DNA of 64,000 nt from Nocardia rhizosphaerihabitans (GTDB taxonomy: Bacteria > Actinomycetota > Actinomycetes > Mycobacteriales > Mycobacteriaceae), in the NCBI RefSeq assembly GCF_014646295.1, contig NZ_BMNE01000002.1, positions 498,595-562,594 on the forward strand. Direction: 5' to 3'. This document shows positions 52,592 through 61,463 of the stretch, in pieces (position 1 is the stretch's first letter; every line of letters begins with the position of its first letter). The position numbers and the translations under genes were made by a program. The notes under the pieces were generated by a model. That model ran no database searches. It was not told the DNA's origin and saw only the letters and a program-made list of their open reading frames with translations.

Positions 52592-53527
52592 GTGCTGTCA
52601 GTTGTGCCCAGCCCGGTCGTCGTGCGCGCGCCTTCGAAGGTGAACCTGCATCTCGGAGTCGGTGATCTGCGTCCGGACGGCTATCACGATCTGACCACCG
52701 TCTTCCAGGCGTTGTCGCTGTCCGACGAGCTCGAACTCGCCCCGTCGGCCTCGCTGACCGTGCGGGTCAGCGGCGAGAGCGCCGCGGAGGTGCCCACCGA
52801 CCGGACCAACCTGGTCTGGAAGGCCGCGGTGCGGCTGGCGCATCTGGCCGGGCGCGCGCCCCTGGTGGAGATCGCGATCGCCAAGGGTATTCCGGTGGCG
52901 GGCGGCATGGCGGGCGGCAGCGCCGACGCCGCAGCGACGCTGGTCGGCCTGAACGAGCTGTGGGACCTCGGCCTCGGCCGCGACGAGCTCACCGCGGTGG
53001 CCGCCGAACTCGGCAGCGATGTGCCCTTCGCCCTGCACGGCGGCACCGCGCTCGGCACCGGCCGCGGCGAACGGCTGCTCCCGGTGTTGTCGCGCAATAC
53101 GTTTCACTGGGTGCTCGCGCTCGCCAAGGGCGGCCTGTCCACCCCTGCGGTGTTCCGCGAACTCGACCGGCTGCGCGCCGAGGGCGATCCGCCGCGCCTG
53201 GGCGACCCGCAGAAGCTCATGCAGGCGCTGGCCGCGGGCGATGCGCAGACGCTCGCACCCCTGCTCGGCAACGACCTGCAAGCCGCGGCGCTGTCGCTGA
53301 AGCCGGAACTGCGGCGCACGCTGCGGGCCGGTGTCGGCGCGGGCGCGCTCGCGGGTCTGGTGTCGGGGTCCGGGCCTACCTGCGCGTTCCTGTGCGACAC
53401 CGAAGAGGCGGCGATCGCGGTCGCGGCGGAGCTGGCGGGCGCGGGCGTGTGCCGCAGCGTGCGCACCGCGAGCGGGCCGGTGCCCGGTGCGCGGGTGCTC
53501 GACACGGATGCGCAGGCCAAGCGCTGA
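52592..53527 (+). CDS. ispE: 4-diphosphocytidyl-2-C-methyl-D-erythritol kinase
   Basis: 311 residues of the GHMP kinase fold. The motifs are [26 protein letters not shown], the ATP loop [17 protein letters not shown] and the C-terminal [14 protein letters not shown]. It phosphorylates CDP-methylerythritol in the MEP isoprenoid pathway. It matches Rv1011 closely in motif order and length. The GTG at 52592 is chosen; a GTG two codons earlier is equally possible and no ribosome binding site decides. It is divergent from the HMA-protein gene. Confidence 0.95.
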   Translation: MLSVVPSPVVVRAPSKVNLHLGVGDLRPDGYHDLTTVFQALSLSDELELAPSASLTVRVSGESAAEVPTDRTNLVWKAAVRLAHLAGRAPLVEIAIAKGIPVAGGMAGGSADAAATLVGLNELWDLGLGRDELTAVAAELGSDVPFALHGGTALGTGRGERLLPVLSRNTFHWVLALAKGGLSTPAVFRELDRLRAEGDPPRLGDPQKLMQALAAGDAQTLAPLLGNDLQAAALSLKPELRRTLRAGVGAGALAGLVSGSGPTCAFLCDTEEAAIAVAAELAGAGVCRSVRTASGPVPGARVLDTDAQAKR

Positions 53528-53612
53528 TCGCAACCACCTGAGCTTGGGCCGGGACCGTGGGGGACAAAACAGCAGCGGCCGGTCCTCTATGATCGCTTTC
53601 AACAGATCTCGC

Positions 53613-53645
53613 ATGGACATGGGTAACTCGCCGGGGACGGGCTAG
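53613..53645 (+). other. 10-codon leader ORF before the second ABC-F gene
   Basis: ATG GAC ATG GGT AAC opens a frame of ten codons ending in TAG (53643-53645). TATGAT at 53588-53593 could be the -10 of the transcript. An attenuator-like hairpin follows at 53680-53722. The peptide is not expected to be functional itself. Confidence 0.35.
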
Positions 53646-53679
53646 CTGATCCAGCAATCCAACGTAAGCCGCCGACGCG

Positions 53680-53722
53680 CGCCTCCCCGCGCCTGAGTCT
53701 GGCCCAAAGTCGCGGGGAGGCG
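53680..53722 (+). promoter_or_regulatory. Leader hairpin upstream of the second ABC-F gene
   Basis: CGCCTCCCCGCG (53680-53691) pairs perfectly with CGCGGGGAGGCG (53711-53722) around a 19-nt loop. The right arm contains GGGGAGG and ends 18 bases before the ATG. The stem could hide a ribosome binding site or act as an attenuator. Confidence 0.5.
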
Positions 53723-53740
53723 GAACGGCGAGCAATACCT

Positions 53741-55531
53741 ATGTCCAACCTGATCAACCTCGAACAGGTCTCCAAGAGCTTCGGCGTCAAGCCGCTGTTG
53801 GACGACGTCTCGCTCGGTGTGCACGCGGGAGAGCGGATCGGGGTGGTCGGTCTCAACGGTGGTGGCAAGACGACGCTGCTCGAGGTGCTGACCGGGCTGG
53901 AATCCCCCGACAGCGGCCGGGTGAGCCGGGTCGGTGGGCTGCGGATGGCCGTGGTCACCCAGCGTGGTGTGCTGCCCGACGGTGCCACCATCGGGTCCAT
54001 CGTGCTCGCCGGCTTGTCCGACGACCTGTCGACCGTCGACATCGCCGAACACGAGTGGGCCGCCGACGCGCGCATCCGCTCGGTGCTCGACGGCATCGGC
54101 ATCGCCGACCTCGGCCTCGACACCCCGGTCACCAACCTCTCCGGTGGCGAACGCCGTCGCGTCGCGCTGGCCGCCGCGCTGGTGCGTGACCTGGACCTGC
54201 TCGTCCTCGACGAGCCGACCAACCACCTCGACATCGAGGGCGTGCAGTGGCTGGCGCGGCACCTGGTGGATCGGCGCACCGCGCTGGTCGTCGTCACCCA
54301 CGATCGCTGGTTCCTCGACACCGTCGCCACCCGCACCTGGGAGGTCGTCGGCGGCAAGGTGGAGACCTACGAGGGCGGCTACGGCGACTGGATCTTCGCC
54401 CGCGCCGAACGCGCCCGCCAGGCCGACGCCACCGAGTCCCGCCGCCAGAACCTGGCCCGCAAGGAACTCGCCTGGCTCCGCCGAGGAGCCAAGGCCCGCA
54501 CCTCCAAGCCGCGCTACCGGGTGGAGGCCGCCGAAGCGCTGATCGCCGACGTGCCGCCGCCGCGCGATTCGGTGTCGCTGGCCGCGTTCGCGCGCAAGCG
54601 GCTGGGCCGCGTGGTGATCGAACTAGAGAACGCCACGCTCACCACCCCCGACGCCCGCGAACTGGTCGGCGACCTGACCTGGCGGCTCGCGCCGGGCGAG
54701 CGGGTCGGTCTGGTCGGCGTCAACGGCTCGGGCAAGACCACCCTGCTGCGCGCGCTGGCCGGGGATGTCGAACCCGCCGCGGGCAAGCGCATCCAGGGCC
54801 AGACCGTGCAGATCGGCTGGCTGCGCCAGGAACTCGACGACCTGCCCACCGATATGCGCGTGCTCGAGGCCGTCCAGCAGATCGCGCAGCGAATCATGCT
54901 CGGTGACAAGGAGATTTCGGCGGGCCAGCTGGCCGAACGACTCGGGTTCACCCCCGCGCGCCAGCGCACCCCGGTCGGCGACCTCTCCGGTGGCGAACGC
55001 CGCCGCCTGCAGCTCACCCGCATCCTGATGGCCGAACCCAACGTCCTGCTGCTCGACGAGCCGACCAACGACCTCGACATCGATACCCTGCAGCAGCTCG
55101 AAGACCTGCTCGACAACTGGGCGGGCACCCTCGTGGTCATCAGCCACGACCGCTACCTGGTCGAGCGCATCTGCGACTCCACCTGGGCCCTGTTCGGCGA
55201 CGGCAAGCTCACCAACCTGCCCGGCGGCATCGACCAGTACCTCACCAAGCGCGCCACGATGGCCACCTCGGCCAAGCCGGTCACCGCGAAACCGGCCGCG
55301 GCGACCACGGATTCGGCCGACCGCCGCGCCGCCCGCAAAGAACTGTCCCGCTTGGAGCGCACCATCGCCAAGTTCGACGAGCGCGAACAGAAACTGCACG
55401 TCGCCCTCGCCGACGCCGCCACCGACCCGGACAAGCTGGTGAAGCTCGGCGGCGAACTCAAAGAGGTCGTCGCCGAAAAGGAAGCGGCAGAAGAACGCTG
55501 GATGGAGCTTGCGGAACTCGCCGAGAACTAG
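53741..55531 (+). CDS. ABC-F family ATP-binding protein (Uup-like)
   Basis: 596 residues, two ABC modules without membrane helices. The first has GLNGGGKTT, LSGGERRRVALAAAL and LLVLDEPTNHLD; the second GVNGSGKTT, LSGGERRRLQLTRIL and LLLDEPTNDLD. The linker is basic, and a charged C-terminal coiled coil fills about 525-595 (RRAARKELSRLERTIAKFDE to ELKEVVAEKEAAEERWMEL). The C-terminal coiled coil is typical of Uup-type housekeeping ABC-F proteins. It likely acts on stalled ribosomes or DNA branch structures. It is downstream of ispE by about 210 bases with a structured leader. Confidence 0.9.
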   Translation: MSNLINLEQVSKSFGVKPLLDDVSLGVHAGERIGVVGLNGGGKTTLLEVLTGLESPDSGRVSRVGGLRMAVVTQRGVLPDGATIGSIVLAGLSDDLSTVDIAEHEWAADARIRSVLDGIGIADLGLDTPVTNLSGGERRRVALAAALVRDLDLLVLDEPTNHLDIEGVQWLARHLVDRRTALVVVTHDRWFLDTVATRTWEVVGGKVETYEGGYGDWIFARAERARQADATESRRQNLARKELAWLRRGAKARTSKPRYRVEAAEALIADVPPPRDSVSLAAFARKRLGRVVIELENATLTTPDARELVGDLTWRLAPGERVGLVGVNGSGKTTLLRALAGDVEPAAGKRIQGQTVQIGWLRQELDDLPTDMRVLEAVQQIAQRIMLGDKEISAGQLAERLGFTPARQRTPVGDLSGGERRRLQLTRILMAEPNVLLLDEPTNDLDIDTLQQLEDLLDNWAGTLVVISHDRYLVERICDSTWALFGDGKLTNLPGGIDQYLTKRATMATSAKPVTAKPAAATTDSADRRAARKELSRLERTIAKFDEREQKLHVALADAATDPDKLVKLGGELKEVVAEKEAAEERWMELAELAEN

Positions 55532-55541
55532 GGCCTGGTAA

Positions 55542-55613
55542 GCGTTGAGCATTCACTGAACGCTCCGACGGTCACGATTTCGACCGATCGGCCGGAAAGT
55601 GAACGTTCAGCGC
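55542..55613. terminator. Imperfect terminator hairpin between convergent genes
   Basis: GCGTTGAGCATTCACT (55542-55557) and AGTGAACGTTCAGCGC (55598-55613) pair at 13 of 16 positions around a 40-nt loop, which itself can pair (CCGACGGTC with GACCGATCGG). It lies between the ABC-F and Abi-alpha genes. Confidence 0.5.
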
Positions 55614-55617
55614 GGTT

Positions 55618-56460
55618 CTAGGTCGCGGTCTCTCGCCCATCGCCGATGACGACCGGCAGGCAGGTCTGGACGAAATCCGCGCCGAACTCGGTGAGCAGGA
55701 TGCTGCGGTAGCTCACCTTGGTGCCGAAACCGCGCTTCATCGCATCGCGGACCTGTTCCTGCGCCTCGATGAGCTGGTAGCGGCTGGGATTGCCGACCGG
55801 ATCGCGGGTGAACTCGATGAGTCCGAGCCTGCGCAGGTTGGGCAGGTATTGCGGGACGCGGTTCGGGAAGCGCAGACCTGCGTGCTCGCCGATCAGCGTC
55901 AGGCCGCTGATCAGGCGTTCGCCGCCGAACGCGCGCTGACGGCCGGTGCGCACGTCGAGCGCGGGCTGCGGACCGTCGACGTGCATGAACCGCAGGATCC
56001 GTGCCTCGTCCGGGGTGATCTCGGCGAGGATGCCGGGGTAGGCGGGGTGCGTATCCGGCTGGGCGGCATGGGTACTGGCGGACAGGCGCAGCAGTTCGGC
56101 GCCCTGTTCGCGCAGGGTCGGCGTGCCGGGGTCGCCGTGGTGTTCGGCGGCGGTCGGCAGGCCGAGCGCGTGCCGGAGCCGGTCGCGCACTTCGCCTTCG
56201 GCTTCGGCGAGGACTTCCTTGGGCGGTGCGCCCGCCATGCTGCCGCGCAGGACGGTGACGGTGACCCCGAGTGCGGTGTCGAGGGTCCACAGCGTCATGC
56301 CCGAGGCCGCGGTGAGCGCGACCCGCGCGACCCCGGTCGCAGCTCGCACCGTGCGCACCGGCGAGACGGGCAGCACGCCGCGTCTGTCGCCGGTGGCTTC
56401 GATCGGCGGTACCGGCCGTCGCACCAGCTCGGTGGACGGGGTCCCGTCGTCTACATCCAT
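55618..56460 (-). CDS. Abi-alpha (DUF4393) family protein, paralogue 1
   Basis: 280 residues. The core HPAYPGILAEITPDEARILRFM, GPQPALDVRTGR and the C-terminal LLTEFGADFVQTCLP mark the Abi-alpha/DUF4393 family, named for a link to abortive infection. An N-terminal hydrophobic stretch (ARVALTAASGMTLWTLDTALGVTVTVL, about 42-68) may touch the membrane. It starts inside the end of the DUF445 gene (10-base overlap) and is co-translated with it. A second copy lies on the other side of that gene on the opposite strand. No function is proven for the family in actinobacteria. Confidence 0.8.
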   Translation of the reverse strand: MDVDDGTPSTELVRRPVPPIEATGDRRGVLPVSPVRTVRAATGVARVALTAASGMTLWTLDTALGVTVTVLRGSMAGAPPKEVLAEAEGEVRDRLRHALGLPTAAEHHGDPGTPTLREQGAELLRLSASTHAAQPDTHPAYPGILAEITPDEARILRFMHVDGPQPALDVRTGRQRAFGGERLISGLTLIGEHAGLRFPNRVPQYLPNLRRLGLIEFTRDPVGNPSRYQLIEAQEQVRDAMKRGFGTKVSYRSILLTEFGADFVQTCLPVVIGDGRETAT

Positions 56461-57779
56461 GTCGTCGCTACTCCTGTTCCGAAGACCAGGATGTGAGCGT
56501 ATCCGGCGAGCAGCCCCAGCGCGCCGCCATGGACGAAAAGCAACCATTCGTCCTGTTTGATGGCCGAACGCAGCATGTCCACGAAGTCGTGCGGGGAAAG
56601 TGCGGACATTTGCCGGGCGATGTATTCGTTGACCTGCCTGCCCTGTTGGACATTGAACGCGGGATCGGCGAAGGCCATCGGCGCGATCGTCATGGCCTCG
56701 GCGGTGATCGTGGACTGCAGCGAATCGTATTCGCGGCTGCCGAGCATGAATTTCACCGCGGGCCTTGCCGGGCCGAGCGCGCGATCGGCGGCCGGGCGCA
56801 GGGTGTCCTCGAGCATCTGCAGGGTGCGGTCCGAGCGCGGGCCGTTGAGCAGTTCGTCGCCGATATTGGCGACGGTGACGACCTCGGTGGAGACGAGTTC
56901 GGCGTAGCCCGCGGTGATCTCGGGCTGACGCTTGATCAGCAGACCCTGCCGCCACGGGCACCACCACTTGGGCAGCGCGGGCGCGAAGATCATGTTGATG
57001 CCGACCCAGTTGACCACCCAGCCGATGATGATGCCGCCGATCGGCAGCACGATCAGCGGCGAGAGGCCGGTGGTGTGCAGCGCGAGGACGAGCAGCAGGC
57101 CGCAGGGCGCGCCGAAATAGAAGCCGAAATTCTGCATGAACCGCAGTTCCTTGGCGCCGAGCACCTGGAACAACTGGTTGAGCAGTTGCGGGCGGGCCTG
57201 GAAGTAGCGAATGACCATCTGCTTCACATCGAGCAGCTGATCGATGTTGGTGCCGAGCTCGATGGTGAGTTCGCGCAGGATCTCCGGCAGCTGCGAGCGC
57301 ACCCGCTGATGCACCATCTCGCGCACCTGGGTGGGCAGGTTGTACCAGAGCTGGGGGTGCTCGCGACGCAGGATCACCTCGACGATGTCGCTGATCTGCG
57401 CGTCGGCGACTTCGGCCAGATGTTCGGCCAGCTTCTCCGGATCCAGTTCACGGTAGAAGTCGGAGACGCTGCCCAGTTTGGACAGTCCCTTGTCGACGGC
57501 GATGCTGGCCATCTTGTCGGCGCGCGAGGGCACGATGCCCTGCCAGCCGATCCGGCCGTCATAGCTGAGCAGCGGCAACACCTGGATCCGCTTGGGCAGG
57601 TACGGGAAGACCGCGCGCAGGCCCGGCAGCTTGACGCCGTAGAACTTGATCGGCTGGAACAGCATCAAAATGCCGGTCCAGTTGGTGATGTAACCGATAA
57701 TTCCTGTGAAAAGGGGAATGGTCACAATTTCGAGCAGGAGTGTCGGGTGTAACCCGAACACACTCTCCAACAACGACAC
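56451..57779 (-). CDS. DUF445-family membrane protein
   Basis: 442 residues. The N-terminal helix (TLLLEIVTIPLFTGIIGYITNWTGILMLFQPIKFYG) with the YITNWTGILML motif is the DUF445 signature. A second pair of helices (GLLLVLALHTTGLSPLIVLPIGGIIIGWVVNWVGINMIF) repeats the NWxGI motif, and a last helix lies at the C-terminus (GGALGLLAGYAHILVFG). The long soluble parts are helical. Function unknown. The start is uncertain: GTG at 57779 sits directly on AGGAGG, while TTG at 57773 has a 6-base spacing and is the better-placed start. It forms an operon with the Abi-alpha paralogue 1. Confidence 0.85.
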   Translation of the reverse strand: MSLLESVFGLHPTLLLEIVTIPLFTGIIGYITNWTGILMLFQPIKFYGVKLPGLRAVFPYLPKRIQVLPLLSYDGRIGWQGIVPSRADKMASIAVDKGLSKLGSVSDFYRELDPEKLAEHLAEVADAQISDIVEVILRREHPQLWYNLPTQVREMVHQRVRSQLPEILRELTIELGTNIDQLLDVKQMVIRYFQARPQLLNQLFQVLGAKELRFMQNFGFYFGAPCGLLLVLALHTTGLSPLIVLPIGGIIIGWVVNWVGINMIFAPALPKWWCPWRQGLLIKRQPEITAGYAELVSTEVVTVANIGDELLNGPRSDRTLQMLEDTLRPAADRALGPARPAVKFMLGSREYDSLQSTITAEAMTIAPMAFADPAFNVQQGRQVNEYIARQMSALSPHDFVDMLRSAIKQDEWLLFVHGGALGLLAGYAHILVFGTGVATTWM

Positions 57780-58110
57780 CCTCCTGCCGTAATCCGGTGA
57801 CCACCGCCTTCACCGGCAAACCAAAATTAGCACCTGCACCCCCATGGCGAGGTGACCCTACTGTGAGATGCGGAACTGGGTCCATTCGTCGTGCGTCAGG
57901 CCACAGGGTAGTGTCTGAGACATCAGTCACAGAACCTGTCCCGAATGCCGTACTCGCCCTGGCGAGTCGCGACAATGAGCACCACCACATTTGATGACAG
58001 GACACAACCAGCGCGTTCAGGGGGCGCGCTGCGAACGCACTGTGCCTGAAGCGTGGTCGGGCAATAATCTGTGAGCGAGAAGTTCACATGGCGAGACTTC
58101 GGAGTAGGAC
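57780..58110. other. 330-bp divergent intergenic region between DUF445 and Abi-alpha 2
   Basis: No gene was found. A -10-like TAATCT lies at about 58065 on the plus strand, toward the Abi-alpha paralogue. No clear operator could be fixed. Confidence 0.4.
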
Positions 58111-58983
58111 GTGACAGACGACAGGACCGGACAGGACCTGGCCCGTGCCGGTACCCGCGCCGTCGAGCGCAGCTCGGATGTCGAGCAGCGACAGATCAGC
58201 AACGAAGCCCGGTTGATCCGAGGCGTGTTCCGCGCCGCGGGACTGGCCGCCGGGACCGCGGTGCGCGGCAGCCAATGGGCTGTCGGCACCACCTACGAGG
58301 TGACCAAGGAACTGGCCCAGGCGGCTCTGGACGGCGAGTCCTCGGCCGACATCGCGGAGCGCACCGGTAACGCGCTGCGCTCCATCGCGCGCAGCGCGCT
58401 CGGCGTCACCGAGGGGTCGGTGCGCGAGATCGTCAGCTATGTGCCGACGCCCAACGGGTCGACCCAGCAGGCCATCACCGTCGGCCCGTACCTGCGCTCG
58501 GCCAGCACCGAGGACCTGCGCCGCCGCGGCGACGCACTGCTGGCCCGCTCGGCCGACGTCTACTTCACCGAGGACGTGCACCCGGCCTACGACCGCATTC
58601 TCGACGAGATCGCGCCCGACGAGGCCCGCATCCTGCGGTTCATGGCCCTCAACGGCCCGCAGCCCTCGGTCGACGTGCGCACCAACCGCCCGCTCGGCAT
58701 CGGCTCGGAGCTGGTGCAGGGCGACCTGACCTCGGTGCCCGAGCAGGCCGGCGTGCGCTACCCGGACCGGGCCCGCTCCTACCTGATCAACCTCAACCGC
58801 CTCGGCCTGACGTTCACCTCCGACGACCCGGTCGTGCTGAGCCGCTACATGGTGCTCGAGGTGCAGCCGGTGGTCGAGGAAGCGCTCAAGAAGGCGGGCC
58901 GCGCGCCCAAGATCGTGCGCAAGAGCCTGCGGCTCTCGGAATTCGGCGAGGACTTCTGCCGCACCTGCTTCACCATCGGGTAG
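58111..58983 (+). CDS. Abi-alpha (DUF4393) family protein, paralogue 2
   Basis: 290 residues. It shares with paralogue 1 the block HPAYDRILDEIAPDEARILRFM-GPQPSVDVRTNR, the PDRARSYLINLNRLGL region and the C-terminal RLSEFGEDFCRTCF. The N-terminal half is helical (RLIRGVFRAAGLAAGTAVRG) with an extended SIARSALGVTEG segment and lacks a long hydrophobic stretch. A GTG at 58111 with GGAG six bases before it is the start. It is divergent from the DUF445-Abi-alpha operon, which makes a three-gene symmetric module. Confidence 0.8.
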   Translation: MTDDRTGQDLARAGTRAVERSSDVEQRQISNEARLIRGVFRAAGLAAGTAVRGSQWAVGTTYEVTKELAQAALDGESSADIAERTGNALRSIARSALGVTEGSVREIVSYVPTPNGSTQQAITVGPYLRSASTEDLRRRGDALLARSADVYFTEDVHPAYDRILDEIAPDEARILRFMALNGPQPSVDVRTNRPLGIGSELVQGDLTSVPEQAGVRYPDRARSYLINLNRLGLTFTSDDPVVLSRYMVLEVQPVVEEALKKAGRAPKIVRKSLRLSEFGEDFCRTCFTIG

Positions 58984-59005
58984 CTGAGACAGCGCGGGGC
59001 GCCGG

Positions 59006-59027
59006 CGCCGGAGATCACGCTCCGGTG
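59006..59027 (+). terminator. Short terminator hairpin after Abi-alpha 2
   Basis: CGCCGGAG (59006-59013) pairs with CTCCGGTG (59020-59027), one G-T pair, around ATCACG. It has no T-tract. Confidence 0.4.
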
Positions 59028-59040
59028 TCGGCAGTGATAG

Positions 59041-59057
59041 CGATCTGATACAGATCG
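59041..59057. promoter_or_regulatory. 17-bp dyad before the NTF2-like gene
   Basis: CGATCTGATACAGATCG has perfect 7-bp arms and a 3-bp centre and lies 34 bases before the ATG of the NTF2-like gene. The form suits a TetR- or GntR-type repressor; none is encoded nearby. Confidence 0.45.
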
Positions 59058-59091
59058 GGCACTGCGCGCGTTTCAGTGGGATCGTGGAGGG

Positions 59092-59799
59092 ATGGAGCAG
59101 GGGTCCGGATCACCGAACGACATGCGGGTCGACGAACCTGTCGCGCCCGCATGGGTGCGGCCGGGATCGTTGCTACCCGGAGGCGACGAACCGCTGGTCG
59201 CCGGGCCGGAGACGGGGGAGGGCCGGATGGCCGGAGAGTTGCCGGAAGAAGCACAGGACGAGCAGCCGGAACCGTTCGTGCGGCCGCCCGATCACCCCGA
59301 CGACCTCATCGCGATCAGCAGGCTCAAGTTCCGCTACCTGCGCGCGCTGGACACCAAGTCCTGGGACGAGTTCGCCGACACGCTGATCCCCGAAGCCACC
59401 GCGACCTACAGCGAATACCTGCAGTTCGAATCGCGTGAGGCCTTCCTGGCCTTCCTGCGCAACACCCTCGGACCGCACGTCATCACCGAGCATCGGTGCG
59501 ATCATCCGGAGGTCGATGTCGACGGCGACACTGCGACCGGCACCTGGTATCTCGCCGACACGGTGATCATCCCCGAGCACAACATGTGCCTGCGCGGCGC
59601 CGCGTTCTACACCGATCGCTATGTCCGCTGCGACGACGGGCACTGGCGCATCGCGCACACCGGCTACGAGCGCACCTATGAGGTGGTGCTCTCGCTCAGC
59701 GATCTGCCCAGCCTGCGTCTGACCGCGAGCCGCTGGGGAATGATCGCGCAGGAGAACCACATCTCCTCGGTGGAACGCAACCCCGGACCGGCCGCGTAG
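59092..59799 (+). CDS. NTF2-like (SnoaL_4) family protein
   Basis: 235 residues. An N-terminal Pro/Glu-rich extension of about 60 residues precedes the conserved domain: LIAISRLKFRYLRALDTKSWDEFADTL, HRCDHPEVDVDGDTATGTWYLAD and FYTDRYVRCDDGHWRIAHTGYERTY. This is the SnoaL/scytalone dehydratase-like alpha+beta cone fold. The conserved Tyr, Asp and His pattern suggests a hydratase, isomerase or dehydratase on a hydrophobic substrate, such as a steroid or polyketide. GGAGG lies too close to the ATG at 59092; an ATG at 59227 has a well-spaced GGAGGG and would give a 190-residue protein. Confidence 0.75.
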   Translation: MEQGSGSPNDMRVDEPVAPAWVRPGSLLPGGDEPLVAGPETGEGRMAGELPEEAQDEQPEPFVRPPDHPDDLIAISRLKFRYLRALDTKSWDEFADTLIPEATATYSEYLQFESREAFLAFLRNTLGPHVITEHRCDHPEVDVDGDTATGTWYLADTVIIPEHNMCLRGAAFYTDRYVRCDDGHWRIAHTGYERTYEVVLSLSDLPSLRLTASRWGMIAQENHISSVERNPGPAA

Positions 59800-59822
59800 G
59801 GCCGACTCAGACAGTTGACCAG

Positions 59823-61463
59823 TTAGTCCGCGGTCGCGACGAGCGGTTCCAGCGTGAGCTTCGGGTGTTCCTTCTCGATGTACTGCAGCCGCCACTTGTC
59901 GCTGAACAGGGCCAGGATCGCGCCGTCGGTGCGGGTGAACACCTCGACACCGCGCTGGCGATCCAGTTCCGGCGCCGATTCGGCGTCGGTGCGCCGGGCC
60001 AGGGTGAAGGGCAGGAAATCCAGCTGGGTTTCCACATTGAACTCCGCCTGCATGCGGGCGGTGACCACTTCGAACTGCATCGGGCCGACCGCCGCGAGTA
60101 CCGGCGACTGGTCGCCGCGGGCGTCGTTGCGCAGCACCTGGACAACGCCCTCGGAGTCGAGCTGGTCGATGGCCTTGCGGAACTGCTTGTACTTGCCTGC
60201 GCTCTGCGCGCGCAGCGTCGCGAAATGCTCGGGGGCGAAGCTCGGGATCGGCGGGAACTCCACCTTCTTGTCCACGAACAGGGTGTGACCGGGCGCGAGC
60301 GCGGTCGCGTTCACCAGACCGACCACGTCACCCGGGTAGGCGGTGTCGACGGTGGTGCGTTCGCGGCCGAACACCGTCAGCGCGTACTTGGTGGCGAACG
60401 GGCGACCGGTCTGCGCGTGCGTCACGACCATGCCGCGCTCGAACTCGCCGGACACGATCCGCATGAACGCCAGCCTGTCCCGGTGCGCGGTGTCCATGCC
60501 CGCCTGCACCTTGAACACCACCGCGCTGAACGGATCACCGGTCTCGCGGTCCTTGCCCGCGACGTCGGCCCGCGCGCCCGGCGCGGGCGCCAGCGCGACC
60601 AGCGTCTCCAGCAGTTGGCGCACACCGAAGTTCAGCATCGCCGACGCGTAGATCACCGGCGAGGTCTGCCCGGCCAGGAACAGCTCCTGGTCGTGGTCCT
60701 GCCCGGTGGCCGAGAGCAGTTCGCTCTCCTCGGCCGCGGTCGTCCAGGCCTCGCCCTCGCGCGCCTCGGCTTCGGCGGGCGTCAGCGATTCCTCCGGCGC
60801 GATCGTCGCGCCACCGGCGGTGCGGGTGAAGTGGATGTACTCGCTCGCCTCGCCCTCGGGGCCGCGGCGCAGCAGGCCGCGGAAATCGCCCGCGATGCCG
60901 ACCGGCAGGAAAAGTGGGGTGGGGGTGAGGCCGATCCGCTCGCTGATCTCGTCGAGCAGTTCCAGCGGCGCCTGGCCGGGGCGGTCCCACTTGTTGATGA
61001 CGGTGATGACCGGGATACCGCGGTGGCGGCAGACCTGGAACAGCTTCAGCGTCTGCGGCTCGAGGCCCTTGGCGGCGTCGATCAGCATGACCGCGGCGTC
61101 GACCGCGGTGAGCACGCGGTAGGTGTCCTCGGAGAAGTCGGAGTGACCGGGGGTGTCGACCAGGTTGATGACATTGTCGACATCGGACCCGGCGGCACGG
61201 TAGTTGAACTGCAGCGCGGTCGAGCTCACCGAGATGCCGCGCGCCTTCTCCATCTCCATCCAGTCCGACACGGTCGACTTGCGGCCTGCCTTACCGTGGA
61301 TCGCGCCCGCCTCGGAGATCATCTTGGCGTGCAGCGCCAGCGCCTCGGTCAGCGTCGACTTACCCGCGTCCGGGTGCGAGATCACGGCGAACGTGCGGCG
61401 GCGCGCGACCTCGGCGGGTAGTCCGCGCGGGGTGGGGGCGGCGCTATCTCCGGACTCGGTCAA
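59823..61463 (-). CDS. prfC: Peptide chain release factor 3
   Basis: 546 residues. GTPase motifs are SHPDAGKSTLTEAL, VNLVDTPGHSDF-type NLVDTPGHSDF, NKWDRPG and the switch region SVSSTALQF, followed by the translation-factor beta-barrel (FKVQAGMDTAHRDRLAFMRI) and the RF3 C-terminal domain (GPMQFEVV, PFTLARR). RF3 recycles RF1 and RF2 after termination. The start is the TTG at 61463 with AAAGG seven bases before it; the region further upstream is not in the family. It is divergent from rplY. Confidence 0.95.
   Translation of the reverse strand: MTESGDSAAPTPRGLPAEVARRRTFAVISHPDAGKSTLTEALALHAKMISEAGAIHGKAGRKSTVSDWMEMEKARGISVSSTALQFNYRAAGSDVDNVINLVDTPGHSDFSEDTYRVLTAVDAAVMLIDAAKGLEPQTLKLFQVCRHRGIPVITVINKWDRPGQAPLELLDEISERIGLTPTPLFLPVGIAGDFRGLLRRGPEGEASEYIHFTRTAGGATIAPEESLTPAEAEAREGEAWTTAAEESELLSATGQDHDQELFLAGQTSPVIYASAMLNFGVRQLLETLVALAPAPGARADVAGKDRETGDPFSAVVFKVQAGMDTAHRDRLAFMRIVSGEFERGMVVTHAQTGRPFATKYALTVFGRERTTVDTAYPGDVVGLVNATALAPGHTLFVDKKVEFPPIPSFAPEHFATLRAQSAGKYKQFRKAIDQLDSEGVVQVLRNDARGDQSPVLAAVGPMQFEVVTARMQAEFNVETQLDFLPFTLARRTDAESAPELDRQRGVEVFTRTDGAILALFSDKWRLQYIEKEHPKLTLEPLVATAD

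Noticed and set aside
55618..58983. Proven phage-defence function of the Abi-alpha genes
   Set aside because: The family name suggests it, but no toxin domain, nuclease or adjacent defence gene was seen, so only a hypothesis is justified.
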